DNA of 14,968 nucleotides. It comes from JASGDB01 sp049841315. GTDB lineage: Bacteria; Bacteroidota; Bacteroidia; Flavobacteriales; Weeksellaceae. Positions 1-6,710 of the stretch are shown here, piece by piece. A program made the position numbers and the translations under genes. Below the pieces are notes generated by a model. It had not been told where the DNA came from. It did not search any database and worked only from the letters and a program-made list of their open reading frames with translations. Location of the stretch: contig JASGDB010000107.1 of assembly GCA_049841315.1 (NCBI GenBank), positions 1-14,968 on the forward strand. Direction: 5' to 3'. Position 1 is the stretch's first letter, and every line of letters starts with the position of its first letter.

Positions 1-36
1 AAAATTTTAGCCGAGTTTCCAAGTCTTGAACTTTTG

Positions 37-62
37 GTTCTTTTGTTTCAAGACAAAAGAAC
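37..62. repeat. Perfect 10-bp inverted repeat (hairpin)
   Basis: GTTCTTTTGT (37-46) pairs perfectly with ACAAAAGAAC (53-62) around the six-base loop TTCAAG. There is no clear T-run after it on either strand, so it is not a textbook intrinsic terminator. It could end a gene lying left of the window or be a dispersed hairpin repeat. The structure is seen directly; the role is unknown. Confidence 0.5.
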
Positions 63-240
63 AGGAATTTAGAATTTATAGATAAATGTTAATTTTAAAA
101 TCCACAGTTTTTGTCGAAGAACCAATTAAGTGAAATTAAAAACAGCAACGAAGTTGCTGAATGTTGGTAAAAAGAAACAGCCCGATAATAAAAAAGGTGC
201 GAAGCACCGACATATTGGTAATTCGCACCTGATGTTTTCT

Positions 241-311
241 GTCATTGCAAGAAGGAGGCACGACCACTTTCAACGGATTGCTTCGCTCCACTTTTTTCCG
301 CTCACAATGAC
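241..311. repeat. Dispersed palindromic repeat with GTCATTG ends
   Basis: A 71-bp unit begins with GTCATTGCAAG and ends with the near-perfect inverted copy CTCACAATGAC. The middle contains the phrase GATTGCTTCGCTCC. Repeats bounded by GTCATTG and CAATGAC with a GAAGCAATC-like core are common intergenic elements in many bacterial genomes, including Bacteroidota. I infer membership from that resemblance and cannot count copies from this window. It encodes no transposase, so it would be a non-autonomous or REP-like element. Confidence 0.55.
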
Positions 312-364
312 AAACTGCGTACTTAAAAATCTTCTTTAGCAATATTTAAAATTCTGCATTTTCG

Positions 365-372
365 TAACTTTG
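365..372 (+). promoter_or_regulatory. Putative -7 box for the M3 peptidase gene
   Basis: TAACTTTG matches the Bacteroidota -7 consensus TAnnTTTG and lies 24 bases before the ATG at 397. No TTTG is present at the ideal 19-base spacing upstream, so the -33 element is weak or absent. There is no Shine-Dalgarno sequence before the start, as is usual in this phylum. Confidence 0.45.
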
Positions 373-396
373 AACTCTAAAAATTTCAAATAAAAA

Positions 397-2448
397 ATGA
401 ATCCTTTATTACAAAATTTCAATACAAAATACCAATCCGCACCTTTTGAAGAGATTAAAGAAGAGCATTATCTTCCGGCTTTCAAGGAATTAATCAAAAT
501 TTCCGAAAAGGAAATTGACGATATTGCGAACAATCTGCAAGAGCCGGATTTTGCCAATACCATTGAAGCAATGGCGTTTTCGGGAGAACAGTTAGACCGT
601 GTTTCTTCCGTTTTTTTCAATCTTAATTCTGCGGAAACCAACGACGAAATCCAGAAAATCGCTCAGGAAGTTTCTCCGCTTTTAACCGAATTTTCTTCCA
701 AAATTTCTCAAAACGAAAAACTTTTTGAAAGAATAAAAACCGTTTTTGACCAGCGAAAAAATTACAATTTAAACGAAGAACAGCAGACTTTGCTCGATGA
801 AACCTACAAAGGTTTTGTACGAAACGGTGCATTGCTGAACGATGCAGACAAAAAGAAACTCGAAAAAATCAATATCGATTTATCGATGAAATCGTTGCAG
901 TTCGGGCAGAATGTTCTGGCTTCGACCAATGCTTATTTTAAACATATTACGGATAAAAACGAGTTAAAAGGAATTCCGGAAGCGATTTTACAACAATATG
1001 AAGAAGAAGCGAAAGAACGAAATCTGGACGGTTATGTGATTACGCTTCAATATCCGAGTTATCTTCCTGCGATTACGTATGCGGAAAACCGCGAATTGCG
1101 GAAAGAATTGGCTTTGGCAAACGGAAAAAAATCCTTTGACGGCGGAGAATTTGATAATCAGAATCTGATTAAAGAACTCGTAAGACTTCGTCAGGAAAAA
1201 GCGGAATTGTTGGGTTACAAAAACTTTGCAGAATATGTTTTGGAAGAGCGAATGGCAGGAAATCCCGAAAAAGTTTTTTCGTTTCTGAACGAACTTTTGC
1301 ATCAAGCAAAACCGTTTGCCGAAAAAGAAATCGAAGAACTCAAATCTCTCGCAAAAGCCGATGGAATCAACGAAATCCAAAGTTACGACCACGCTTTTTA
1401 TGCCGAAAAACTCCGCAAACAAAAATTCGATTTGAATGACGAGGAACTGAAACCGTATTTTCCTTTGGAAAAAGTTCAGGAAGCGGTGTTCACATTAGCC
1501 GGAAAATTGTTTGGGCTGGAATTTAAGGAAATCAATGATGTTCAGAAATACCATTCCGATGTGAAAACCTACGAAATAATAGCCCCACCTAACCTCCCCA
1601 AAGGGGAGGAACTTGCCCCCTTTGGGGGGTGGGGGCTTTTGTATGTTGATTATTTCCCTCGCAAAGGCAAAAGAGCCGGAGCGTGGATGACGAGTTTCAA
1701 AAATCAATGGAAAAAAAACGGCGAAAATTCCAGACCGCATATTTCGGTGGTTTGCAATTTTACAAAACCGACAAAAGATTTGCCGAGTTTGCTGACTTTC
1801 AGTGAAGTAACGACTTTGTTTCACGAGTTCGGACACGCTTTGCACGGGATTTTGGCGGACACCACTTATCCGAATCTTTCGGGAACTTCGGTAAAATGGG
1901 ATTTCGTGGAACTTCCGTCCCAATTCCTCGAAAATTATTGCTACGAACCGGAATTTTTGAGAACTTTCGCCAAACATTATCAAACCGGAGAAGTTCTTCC
2001 CGATGAAAAAATCGCCAAAATCAATGAATCCAAAAATTTTATGGAAGGATATCAGACGTTGAGGCAGATTGGTTTTGGTCTTTTAGATATGTCTTATCAC
2101 ACGAAAAGCGGAGACGTGGAGACTTTGAGTATTGGAGACTTTGAGAGCAAAGCAACTGTAAAGACCCAACTGTATCCAAGAAATCCTGAAACAGCGATGA
2201 GTCCGAGTTTTTCACATATTTTTCAGGGTGGATATTCTGCGGGATATTATTCTTATAAATGGGCGGAAGTTTTGGACGCAGATGCATTTCAGTATTTTAA
2301 GGAAAACGGAATTTTTAATCCCGAAATCGCTGAAAAATACAAATATCTTCTCTCACAAGGCGGAACAAAAAATCCAATGGAACTGTATAAAAATTTCAGA
2401 GGAAGCGAACCGAAAGTAGAGAGTTTATTGAAAAGAGCGTTTGGATAA
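397..2448 (+). CDS. M3 family zinc metallopeptidase (oligopeptidase A / Dcp-like)
   Basis: This 683-residue protein is a thimet-oligopeptidase-family (M3) enzyme, predicted to cut short peptides in the cytoplasm; I see no signal peptide. The zinc motif HEFGH is at residues 476-480, and the third ligand glutamate is E505, 25 residues after the second histidine as in the family. The N-terminal two thirds are helical and acidic, and the C-terminal catalytic region includes the family phrases FPRKGKRAGAWM and the conserved GYSAGYYSYKWAEVLDA block. The length is close to that of E. coli Dcp (about 680 aa). Whether it acts as a dipeptidyl carboxypeptidase (Dcp) or an endopeptidase (PrlC) cannot be decided from sequence alone. 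The odd feature is a G/C-rich palindromic insert at codons 395-413, in frame, placed just before the strand leading into FPRKGKR. The catalytic motifs are intact, so the protein is probably still functional. Confidence 0.93.
   Translation: MNPLLQNFNTKYQSAPFEEIKEEHYLPAFKELIKISEKEIDDIANNLQEPDFANTIEAMAFSGEQLDRVSSVFFNLNSAETNDEIQKIAQEVSPLLTEFSSKISQNEKLFERIKTVFDQRKNYNLNEEQQTLLDETYKGFVRNGALLNDADKKKLEKINIDLSMKSLQFGQNVLASTNAYFKHITDKNELKGIPEAILQQYEEEAKERNLDGYVITLQYPSYLPAITYAENRELRKELALANGKKSFDGGEFDNQNLIKELVRLRQEKAELLGYKNFAEYVLEERMAGNPEKVFSFLNELLHQAKPFAEKEIEELKSLAKADGINEIQSYDHAFYAEKLRKQKFDLNDEELKPYFPLEKVQEAVFTLAGKLFGLEFKEINDVQKYHSDVKTYEIIAPPNLPKGEELAPFGGWGLLYVDYFPRKGKRAGAWMTSFKNQWKKNGENSRPHISVVCNFTKPTKDLPSLLTFSEVTTLFHEFGHALHGILADTTYPNLSGTSVKWDFVELPSQFLENYCYEPEFLRTFAKHYQTGEVLPDEKIAKINESKNFMEGYQTLRQIGFGLLDMSYHTKSGDVETLSIGDFESKATVKTQLYPRNPETAMSPSFSHIFQGGYSAGYYSYKWAEVLDADAFQYFKENGIFNPEIAEKYKYLLSQGGTKNPMELYKNFRGSEPKVESLLKRAFG
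1581..1637. repeat. 57-bp palindromic element inserted in frame in the peptidase gene
   Basis: The segment is about 67% G+C (38 of 57 bases) inside AT-rich coding DNA. The outer arms AGCCCC-ACC (1581-1589) and GGT-GGGGGCT (1628-1637) are inverted copies with one extra G. Inside are two further hairpins: CCTCCCC-AAA-GGGGAGG (1593-1609, perfect) and CCCCC-TTT-GGGGG (1616-1628). The whole can fold as a three-way junction. The length is exactly 19 codons, and it adds about APPNLPKGEELAPFGGWG (residues 396-413) to the protein without breaking the frame. Similar G/C-rich palindromes are familiar as dispersed intergenic repeats in flavobacterial genomes; copy number here is not visible. Confidence 0.8.
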
Positions 2449-2485
2449 AAGTAAATTAGCAGCACCAGAAACAAGTGGAACCAAA

Positions 2486-2726
2486 ATGCCCCAACTCAAA
2501 CTCATAAGAAAACAGCAACACCTCACGCAGGAAGAACTTTCCGAACAATCGGGGATTTCCGTGAGAACCATTCAGAGAATCGAAGCCGGAACATTACGAA
2601 AAGGACACGCTGAAAACACTGGCGAAAACCCTTAACATTTCCGAAGAAGAATTACTCAGCAAAGAACCGCAAACCGAAGAAAAATCCGAAAATTCAGTAG
2701 AAGCCGAAAATACCGCCCGATTTTGA
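2486..2726 (+). pseudogene. Frameshifted XRE-type helix-turn-helix regulator remnant
   Basis: From ATG 2486 the reading frame gives a clear XRE/Cro helix-turn-helix: LTQEELSEQSG followed by the recognition-helix phrase ISVRTIQRIEAGT. The frame then runs into a stop at 2633-2635 after an atypical tail. The expected continuation DTLKTLAKTLNISEEELL is found one frame over from about 2604 and runs to a stop at 2726. Removing one A from the AAAA run near 2599-2602 joins the halves as EAGTLRKDTLKTLAKTL. Related flavobacterial regulators usually continue into a hydrophobic membrane segment, which is not visible here, so the 3' end also seems lost. An upstream in-frame TTG at 2441 overlaps the peptidase gene, but ATG 2486 begins right at the conserved domain. 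A sequencing error could explain the shift but not the missing C-terminus. Confidence 0.7.
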
Positions 2727-2820
2727 TGAACGGATTGGACACTTGGCTCTTTTTCCTTTTTGACTTCGTCGAAATAACATTCATCGACTAAAAGGAGATA
2801 ATCTTCGATTTTCTTGGCTC

Positions 2821-3912
2821 TTACAATTCTCCTTCCTCCGGCAAATCCTCATCCACACCATTATCCGCTACCGCTCTTTTAGGCTGTAAACGGTTATTCA
2901 TCAGTTCCTGATATTCGCTTCTGTTTCTGAAAATTTCAATCGCTTTGAAAATCGCTTCGGAAAAACTTTGTTCATCTGCGAGGTTTTTTCCGGCAATATC
3001 ATAAGCCGTTCCGTGGTCGGGAGAGGTTCTGACAAAAGGAAGTCCTGCCGTATAATTCACGCCTTCTTCGTAAGCGAGCGTTTTAAAAGGAGTTAAGCCC
3101 TGGTCGTGATACATCGCGAGAACTGCGTCGAAAGCACCGTATTTTTCCGGCTGGAAAAAGCTGTCCGCAGGATAAGGTCCAAACGCCATGATTCCGCTGT
3201 TGAAAAGCTCATCAATGCACGGCTGGATGATTTCGATTTCTTCCCTGCCGATAGCACCGCCGTCGCCTGCGTGGGGATTGAGCCCCAATACTGCGATTTT
3301 CGGTTTTTCGATACGGAAATCTTCTTTCAGGGTCTGGTTCAGTATTTTCAGCTGTTTTTTGAGCTTTTCTTTGGAAATATTTTCGGCTACCTGAGCTACG
3401 GGAATGTGATGTGTGGAAACGGCAACTTTCAGATTATCGGTAATCATGAACATCAGTCCTTTTTTACCTGCTTTTTCCTCGAGAAATCCGGTGTGTCCGG
3501 CATGTTTGAAGCCCAATTTCATCATTTCATCTTTATTGATAGGTGCCGTTACGAGCACATCGACATCGCCGTTCATCAAAGCGTTTGTTGCGGATTCCAG
3601 AGAGTCGATTGCCATTCTTGTGGATTCTTCCGTAGGCGTTCCTAAATCGACATTTACGTTGTCTTTCCAGAGATTCACCATGTTGAGCTTTCCGCCCTGA
3701 GCCTGAGAGGCTTCCGTGATATAATTGAAATTGATATTGAGCTTGAAAATATTCTTCTGATAGGTAAATAATTTTCCCGAACCAAAAATTACCGGAGTAA
3801 AAAAATCAGTGATGTTTTTATCTTTCAGTGCTTTCATGATGATTTCCGGCCCGATGCCGTTGAAATCGCCTACTGAAATTCCTACTCTTATTTTGTGGTG
3901 TTTTGGGCTCAT
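2821..3912 (-). CDS. pdxA: 4-hydroxythreonine-4-phosphate dehydrogenase PdxA
   Basis: PdxA oxidises 4-phosphohydroxy-L-threonine with NAD, giving the amino-ketone that PdxJ condenses to pyridoxine 5'-phosphate (DXP-dependent vitamin B6 pathway, cytoplasm). The 363-residue protein starts with the family phrase VGDFNGIGPEI (residues 14-24). The divalent-metal histidines are visible in three places: STHHIPVAQV (about H168), LNPHAGDGGAIGREE (H213) and AMYHDQGLTPFK (H269). The substrate-contacting HAGHTGFLEEKAGKKG lies near residue 140, and RTSPDHGTAYDIAGK near 295-309 closes the active-site region. The acidic C-terminal tail ending PEEGEL is a lineage-type extension. It is transcribed away from riboflavin synthase with 46 bases between the two starts, so the cofactor genes share a divergent promoter region. 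No terminator is obvious downstream; about 95 bases on lies the regulator remnant on the other strand. Confidence 0.96.
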   Translation of the reverse strand: MSPKHHKIRVGISVGDFNGIGPEIIMKALKDKNITDFFTPVIFGSGKLFTYQKNIFKLNINFNYITEASQAQGGKLNMVNLWKDNVNVDLGTPTEESTRMAIDSLESATNALMNGDVDVLVTAPINKDEMMKLGFKHAGHTGFLEEKAGKKGLMFMITDNLKVAVSTHHIPVAQVAENISKEKLKKQLKILNQTLKEDFRIEKPKIAVLGLNPHAGDGGAIGREEIEIIQPCIDELFNSGIMAFGPYPADSFFQPEKYGAFDAVLAMYHDQGLTPFKTLAYEEGVNYTAGLPFVRTSPDHGTAYDIAGKNLADEQSFSEAIFKAIEIFRNRSEYQELMNNRLQPKRAVADNGVDEDLPEEGEL

Positions 3913-3918
3913 TTTAAC

Positions 3919-3926
3919 TATCTTTG
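3919..3926 (+). promoter_or_regulatory. Putative -7 box for ribE
   Basis: TATCTTTG fits TAnnTTTG and lies 32 bases before the ribE ATG at 3959. TTTTG stretches occur upstream but not at the ideal 19-base spacing. It overlaps the 5' leader of the divergent pdxA transcript, so the two promoters could interfere. Confidence 0.5.
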
Positions 3927-3942
3927 AAGATTATAGATTCTA

Positions 3943-3950
3943 CAAATTTA
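3943..3950 (-). promoter_or_regulatory. Putative -7 box for pdxA
   Basis: Read on the minus strand, 3950 to 3943 is TAAATTTG, matching TAnnTTTG, with 30 bases to the pdxA ATG at 3912. No good -33 element is seen. The two divergent -7 boxes are separated by only 16 bases. Confidence 0.45.
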
Positions 3951-3958
3951 GCAAAAAT

Positions 3959-4543
3959 ATGTTTACAGGAATTATAGAAGCAGTCGGGATTGTGGAAAAC
4001 ATCGAGAAAAGTGAAAGAAATATTCATTTCACGCTGAGCAGTCTTTTTACGGATGAGCTGAAAATCGACCAGAGCGTGGCTCACAACGGCTGTTGTCTCA
4101 CGGTTGTAAAAATAGAAAACAATACGTATACGGTTACTGCGATTGATGAAACTTTGGAAAAAACGAATATTTCTTCATGGAAAATCGGTACAAAAGTGAA
4201 TTTGGAAAGATGTTTGCTTATGAATGGCAGATTGGACGGGCACATCGTGCAGGGACATGTCGATACTACCGGAACGGTGGCATCGGTGGAAGAGAAAGGC
4301 GGAAGCCATCTCATCACCATTGATTATCCTGCCGACAGCGGTTTTGTTACAGTTCCGCAGGGTTCTGTAACGGTGAACGGAATCAGCCTCACGGTAGCAA
4401 AAAGTGAGGATTTCAGGTTTTCCGTAGCGATTATTCCGTATACATGGGAATGTACCAATCTTCAATATCTGAAACAAGGCGATAAAGTGAACCTTGAATT
4501 TGATATCATCGGGAAATATGTGTCTAAATTAATGAATCGATAA
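3959..4543 (+). CDS. ribE: Riboflavin synthase, alpha subunit
   Basis: This enzyme dismutates two molecules of 6,7-dimethyl-8-ribityllumazine into riboflavin and a pyrimidine dione, the last step of riboflavin synthesis. The 194-residue product starts with the signature MFTGIIEAVGIV and shows the expected internal duplication into two lumazine-binding barrels: NGCCLTV in the N-barrel matches NGISLTV in the C-barrel, and the second repeat opens at GHIVQGHVDTTGTV. The open frame extends upstream to 3809, but that extension would lie antisense inside pdxA and across the promoter region; ATG 3959 begins exactly at the family N-terminus and is chosen. The length is typical. The stop codon is followed directly by the ATG of the sensor kinase (no intervening base), which implies translational coupling. 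Other riboflavin genes are not in the window. Confidence 0.96.
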   Translation: MFTGIIEAVGIVENIEKSERNIHFTLSSLFTDELKIDQSVAHNGCCLTVVKIENNTYTVTAIDETLEKTNISSWKIGTKVNLERCLLMNGRLDGHIVQGHVDTTGTVASVEEKGGSHLITIDYPADSGFVTVPQGSVTVNGISLTVAKSEDFRFSVAIIPYTWECTNLQYLKQGDKVNLEFDIIGKYVSKLMNR

Positions 4544-6001
4544 ATGCCGAATCGGTCTGGCTACAAAGCGTACAGCCTGCGCAACAAAATATTTTGGGGA
4601 TTCCTCCTGATATGCATTCTGAGCATATTGGGTTCAGGCGTTCTGTCCTTTTATATTCTCCGAAACAATGCGATGGAGCAGAGCCGCACGCAGATGCTGA
4701 AAAAATCGGATGCGATGATGTCGGCGCTGGATTACGAAGTGAGCCATTCTTATGTACAGACGGAAAATCTTCCGGAAGTGCTGGAAAATTCCATTTTTGA
4801 AATCTCCGATGTCAACAAGCAGGATATTATCCTTTATGATTTGGCAGGAAAATATCTTATTTCCAATAAAGATTATAACCTGGTCGCTCTGAAAAAAGTT
4901 CCTTTGGAAGTGGTGAACGAAATCCTGAAACCGGAAACCAGAATTGACAGGCTGAGCTATGACAAAAAAACAAGGAGTACGGTTACATCTTCTTTTATCA
5001 TGCTCAAAAACAATATGCTGGAGCCGATTGCGATTGTGTATTTTCCTTATTATCACAACGATTCAGCTTATCTGGATGTCTTTAATAAGTATGTAAAATA
5101 TATCATTCTCATCGACCTTTTCATTATTCTGTTGGGCGGTTGGCTGAGCTGGATTATATCAAAAAACCTTACCAACATGCTTACCCGGTTTTCGGAGAGA
5201 ATCAACAGCGTGAATTTCTTTGATAAAGACCCGCGCCCGATTCGCTATTATAAAAATGATGAATTGGGTTCTCTGGTGAAAGCCTACAACAAGATGATTC
5301 TTCAGATTCAGGAGCAGAAAGAACGGCTGAGCCACACTGAAAGAGAACACGCATGGAGGGAAATGGCAAAGCAGGTAGCCCACGAAGTGAAAAATCCGCT
5401 CACGCCGATGAAACTTTCCATTCAGAATTTTGTAAGAAGATTCGATAAAAATGACCCGGACATCGAGGAAAAAGTGAAAACAATGGGCAGCACTATGATT
5501 GACCAGATTGATTTGATAGCTGCAGTTGCCAGTGCATTTTCGCAGTTTGCGCAGCTTCCGGAAAAGAATAATGAAGTGTTCAGCCTCAATCAGGAAATCG
5601 CGGGAATTGTTCAGATTTTCAGTGGAGACAGGATTTTTGTACATTCCAATATGGAGAATATCATGGTGGAAATGGATAAGATTTATCTGAACAGAATTAT
5701 AACCAATCTGGTTACCAATGCCCGGCAGGCAGAAGTTCCGGGGCGTAAGGTTTTGATTAATATCGATATTGAAAAAATCAACAAAAAAATCTTCATTACG
5801 GTTGAAGATAATGGCAGCGGGATTCCGCCCGAAATTAAAGACCGGATTTTTGAGCCGAATTTCACATCCAAAAGCTCCGGAATGGGATTGGGACTGACGA
5901 TGGTGAAAAAAATGGTGGAAGACTACAAAGGAGAAATCACCGTGAAATCCGAAGTCGGGATGGGAACAAAATTCATCATTTCATTTCCTGCCAACACCTG
6001 A
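4544..6001 (+). CDS. NtrY-like membrane sensor histidine kinase
   Basis: This 485-residue protein has a transmembrane helix at about 17-39, an extracytoplasmic segment of roughly 145 residues, a second helix at about 184-206, then a HAMP-like linker containing YKNDELGSLVKAYNKM. The dimerisation and phosphoacceptor region carries the H-box HEVKNPLTPMKL with H280, preceded by HAWREMAKQVA, a phrase typical of the NtrY family. The ATPase domain shows an N-box around N388 (TNLVTNARQAE), a G1 box with D422 (DNGSGIPPEI), an F-box (IFEPNFTSK) and a G2 box GMGLGL at 446-451. All residues needed for autophosphorylation are present. No response regulator is encoded nearby, so its partner must be elsewhere. 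It follows riboflavin synthase without a gap and precedes trmN6 by 5 bases, so the three genes are probably one transcript. The signal sensed is unknown. Confidence 0.92.
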   Translation: MPNRSGYKAYSLRNKIFWGFLLICILSILGSGVLSFYILRNNAMEQSRTQMLKKSDAMMSALDYEVSHSYVQTENLPEVLENSIFEISDVNKQDIILYDLAGKYLISNKDYNLVALKKVPLEVVNEILKPETRIDRLSYDKKTRSTVTSSFIMLKNNMLEPIAIVYFPYYHNDSAYLDVFNKYVKYIILIDLFIILLGGWLSWIISKNLTNMLTRFSERINSVNFFDKDPRPIRYYKNDELGSLVKAYNKMILQIQEQKERLSHTEREHAWREMAKQVAHEVKNPLTPMKLSIQNFVRRFDKNDPDIEEKVKTMGSTMIDQIDLIAAVASAFSQFAQLPEKNNEVFSLNQEIAGIVQIFSGDRIFVHSNMENIMVEMDKIYLNRIITNLVTNARQAEVPGRKVLINIDIEKINKKIFITVEDNGSGIPPEIKDRIFEPNFTSKSSGMGLGLTMVKKMVEDYKGEITVKSEVGMGTKFIISFPANT

Positions 6002-6006
6002 TTTAC

Positions 6007-6702
6007 ATGAAACCTTTTAATTTTCAAAAGTTTACGGTACAGCAGTCGGAGCGTGTTTTCCGTGTGGGAACGGACGGCGTTCTTATCGGGGCTTTGGCTT
6101 CTGTTGAGGGTTTTCGGAATATCCTTGAAGTTGGTTGCGGAACAGGATTGATTTCTTTAATGCTTGCACAGCGCAATCCTGATGCGGAATTTTTTGCCGT
6201 AGATATCAGCAGGGAAGCGGCAGAACTGGCGTCGCAGAATTTTCTTCATTCTCCTTTTTCCGAGAGACTGAAAGCGGGACAGCACGATTACAAAAGCCTT
6301 CAAACCGATAAACGTTTCGATTTGATTATTTCCAATCCGCCGTATTTTGAAGAAAATGCATCGCTGAAAGATGTTCTGGCAAGGCAGAAAACGGAACTTA
6401 ATTTTGAACAGCTTGTCGGTAAATCTTCGGAACTGATTACTGAAAGCGGATTGTTTACTGTCATTATTCCCTCGGATTTTTCTTCTGAATTTGAAAATAT
6501 TGCCAAAAAATATGGATTTTTCCTCTGCCGTAAAGTCAATATCTACGGAATCGAAAGCGGTTCTTTGAAAAGAGTTTTGCTGGAATTTTCAAAAACGGAA
6601 AAACCTTTTACGGAATCGGATTTTATCATAGAAAAAAGTCCGAGACAATACTCGGACCAATATCTTGAACTCACCAAAGAGTTTCATGTTTTTAAAAAAT
6701 AA
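6007..6702 (+). CDS. trmN6: tRNA1(Val) A37 N6-methyltransferase, TrmN6 family
   Basis: The 231-residue protein is an SAM-dependent methyltransferase of the TrmN6 (YfiC) type, which in E. coli methylates adenosine 37 next to the anticodon of tRNA1(Val). The family N-terminus FQKFTVQQSERVFRVGTDGVLIGA is recognisable (residues 5-30). The SAM-binding glycine motif is EVGCGTG (41-47), acidic ribose-binding D66-region follows in FAVDIS, and the catalytic N6-adenine motif NPPY is at 110-113. The domain is complete. The exact tRNA target in Bacteroidota is inferred by family. The gene ends eight bases from the convergent FtsE-like gene. Its last 70 bases contain a hairpin that, on the other strand, looks like the terminator of that neighbour, so this 3' end has two roles. 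Confidence 0.9.
   Translation: MKPFNFQKFTVQQSERVFRVGTDGVLIGALASVEGFRNILEVGCGTGLISLMLAQRNPDAEFFAVDISREAAELASQNFLHSPFSERLKAGQHDYKSLQTDKRFDLIISNPPYFEENASLKDVLARQKTELNFEQLVGKSSELITESGLFTVIIPSDFSSEFENIAKKYGFFLCRKVNIYGIESGSLKRVLLEFSKTEKPFTESDFIIEKSPRQYSDQYLELTKEFHVFKK
6632..6657 (-). terminator. Intrinsic terminator for the FtsE-like gene, antisense inside trmN6
   Basis: On the minus strand, GTCCGAG (6657-6651), the six-base loop TATTGT and CTCGGAC (6644-6638) form a perfect 7-bp G/C-rich stem followed at once by TTTTTT (6637-6632). This is the classic form of a rho-independent terminator. It lies about 54 bases past the stop codon of the minus-strand FtsE-like gene (6711). On the plus strand the same bases encode KSPRQYSD of TrmN6 and have no T-run after the stem. 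Confidence 0.8.
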
Positions 6703-6710
6703 CTGAAAAT

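Larger units (their letters stand above)
1..396. other. Non-coding region with several palindromes
   Basis: No credible gene is visible here. Short open frames exist on both strands at about 130-342, but they run through palindromic repeat sequence and have repeat-like composition. The region holds four inverted repeats, listed separately or here: 37-62, 143-159 (CAGCAAC, loop GAA, GTTGCTG), 195-230 (AGGTGCGAA with TTCGCACCT, plus a nested GGTGC-GAA-GCACC at 196-208) and 241-311. The right end contains the likely promoter of the peptidase gene at 397. Confidence 0.7.

Noticed and set aside
37..62. Strong intrinsic terminator at the left edge
   Set aside because: The stem is perfect, but no T-run follows on either strand, so I kept it only as an inverted repeat.
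130..342. Overlapping 68-69 codon open frames on both strands
   Set aside because: They run through the palindromes at 143-311, have repeat-like composition and resemble the spurious proteins often called from GTCATTG-type repeats.
988..1422. 144-codon minus-strand open frame inside the peptidase gene
   Set aside because: Phenylalanine-rich shadow of lysine- and glutamate-rich coding sequence; no motif and no promoter.
3809..3958. 50-residue N-terminal extension of riboflavin synthase
   Set aside because: It would be antisense to pdxA and would cross the ribE promoter; the family N-terminus MFTGIIE begins at ATG 3959.
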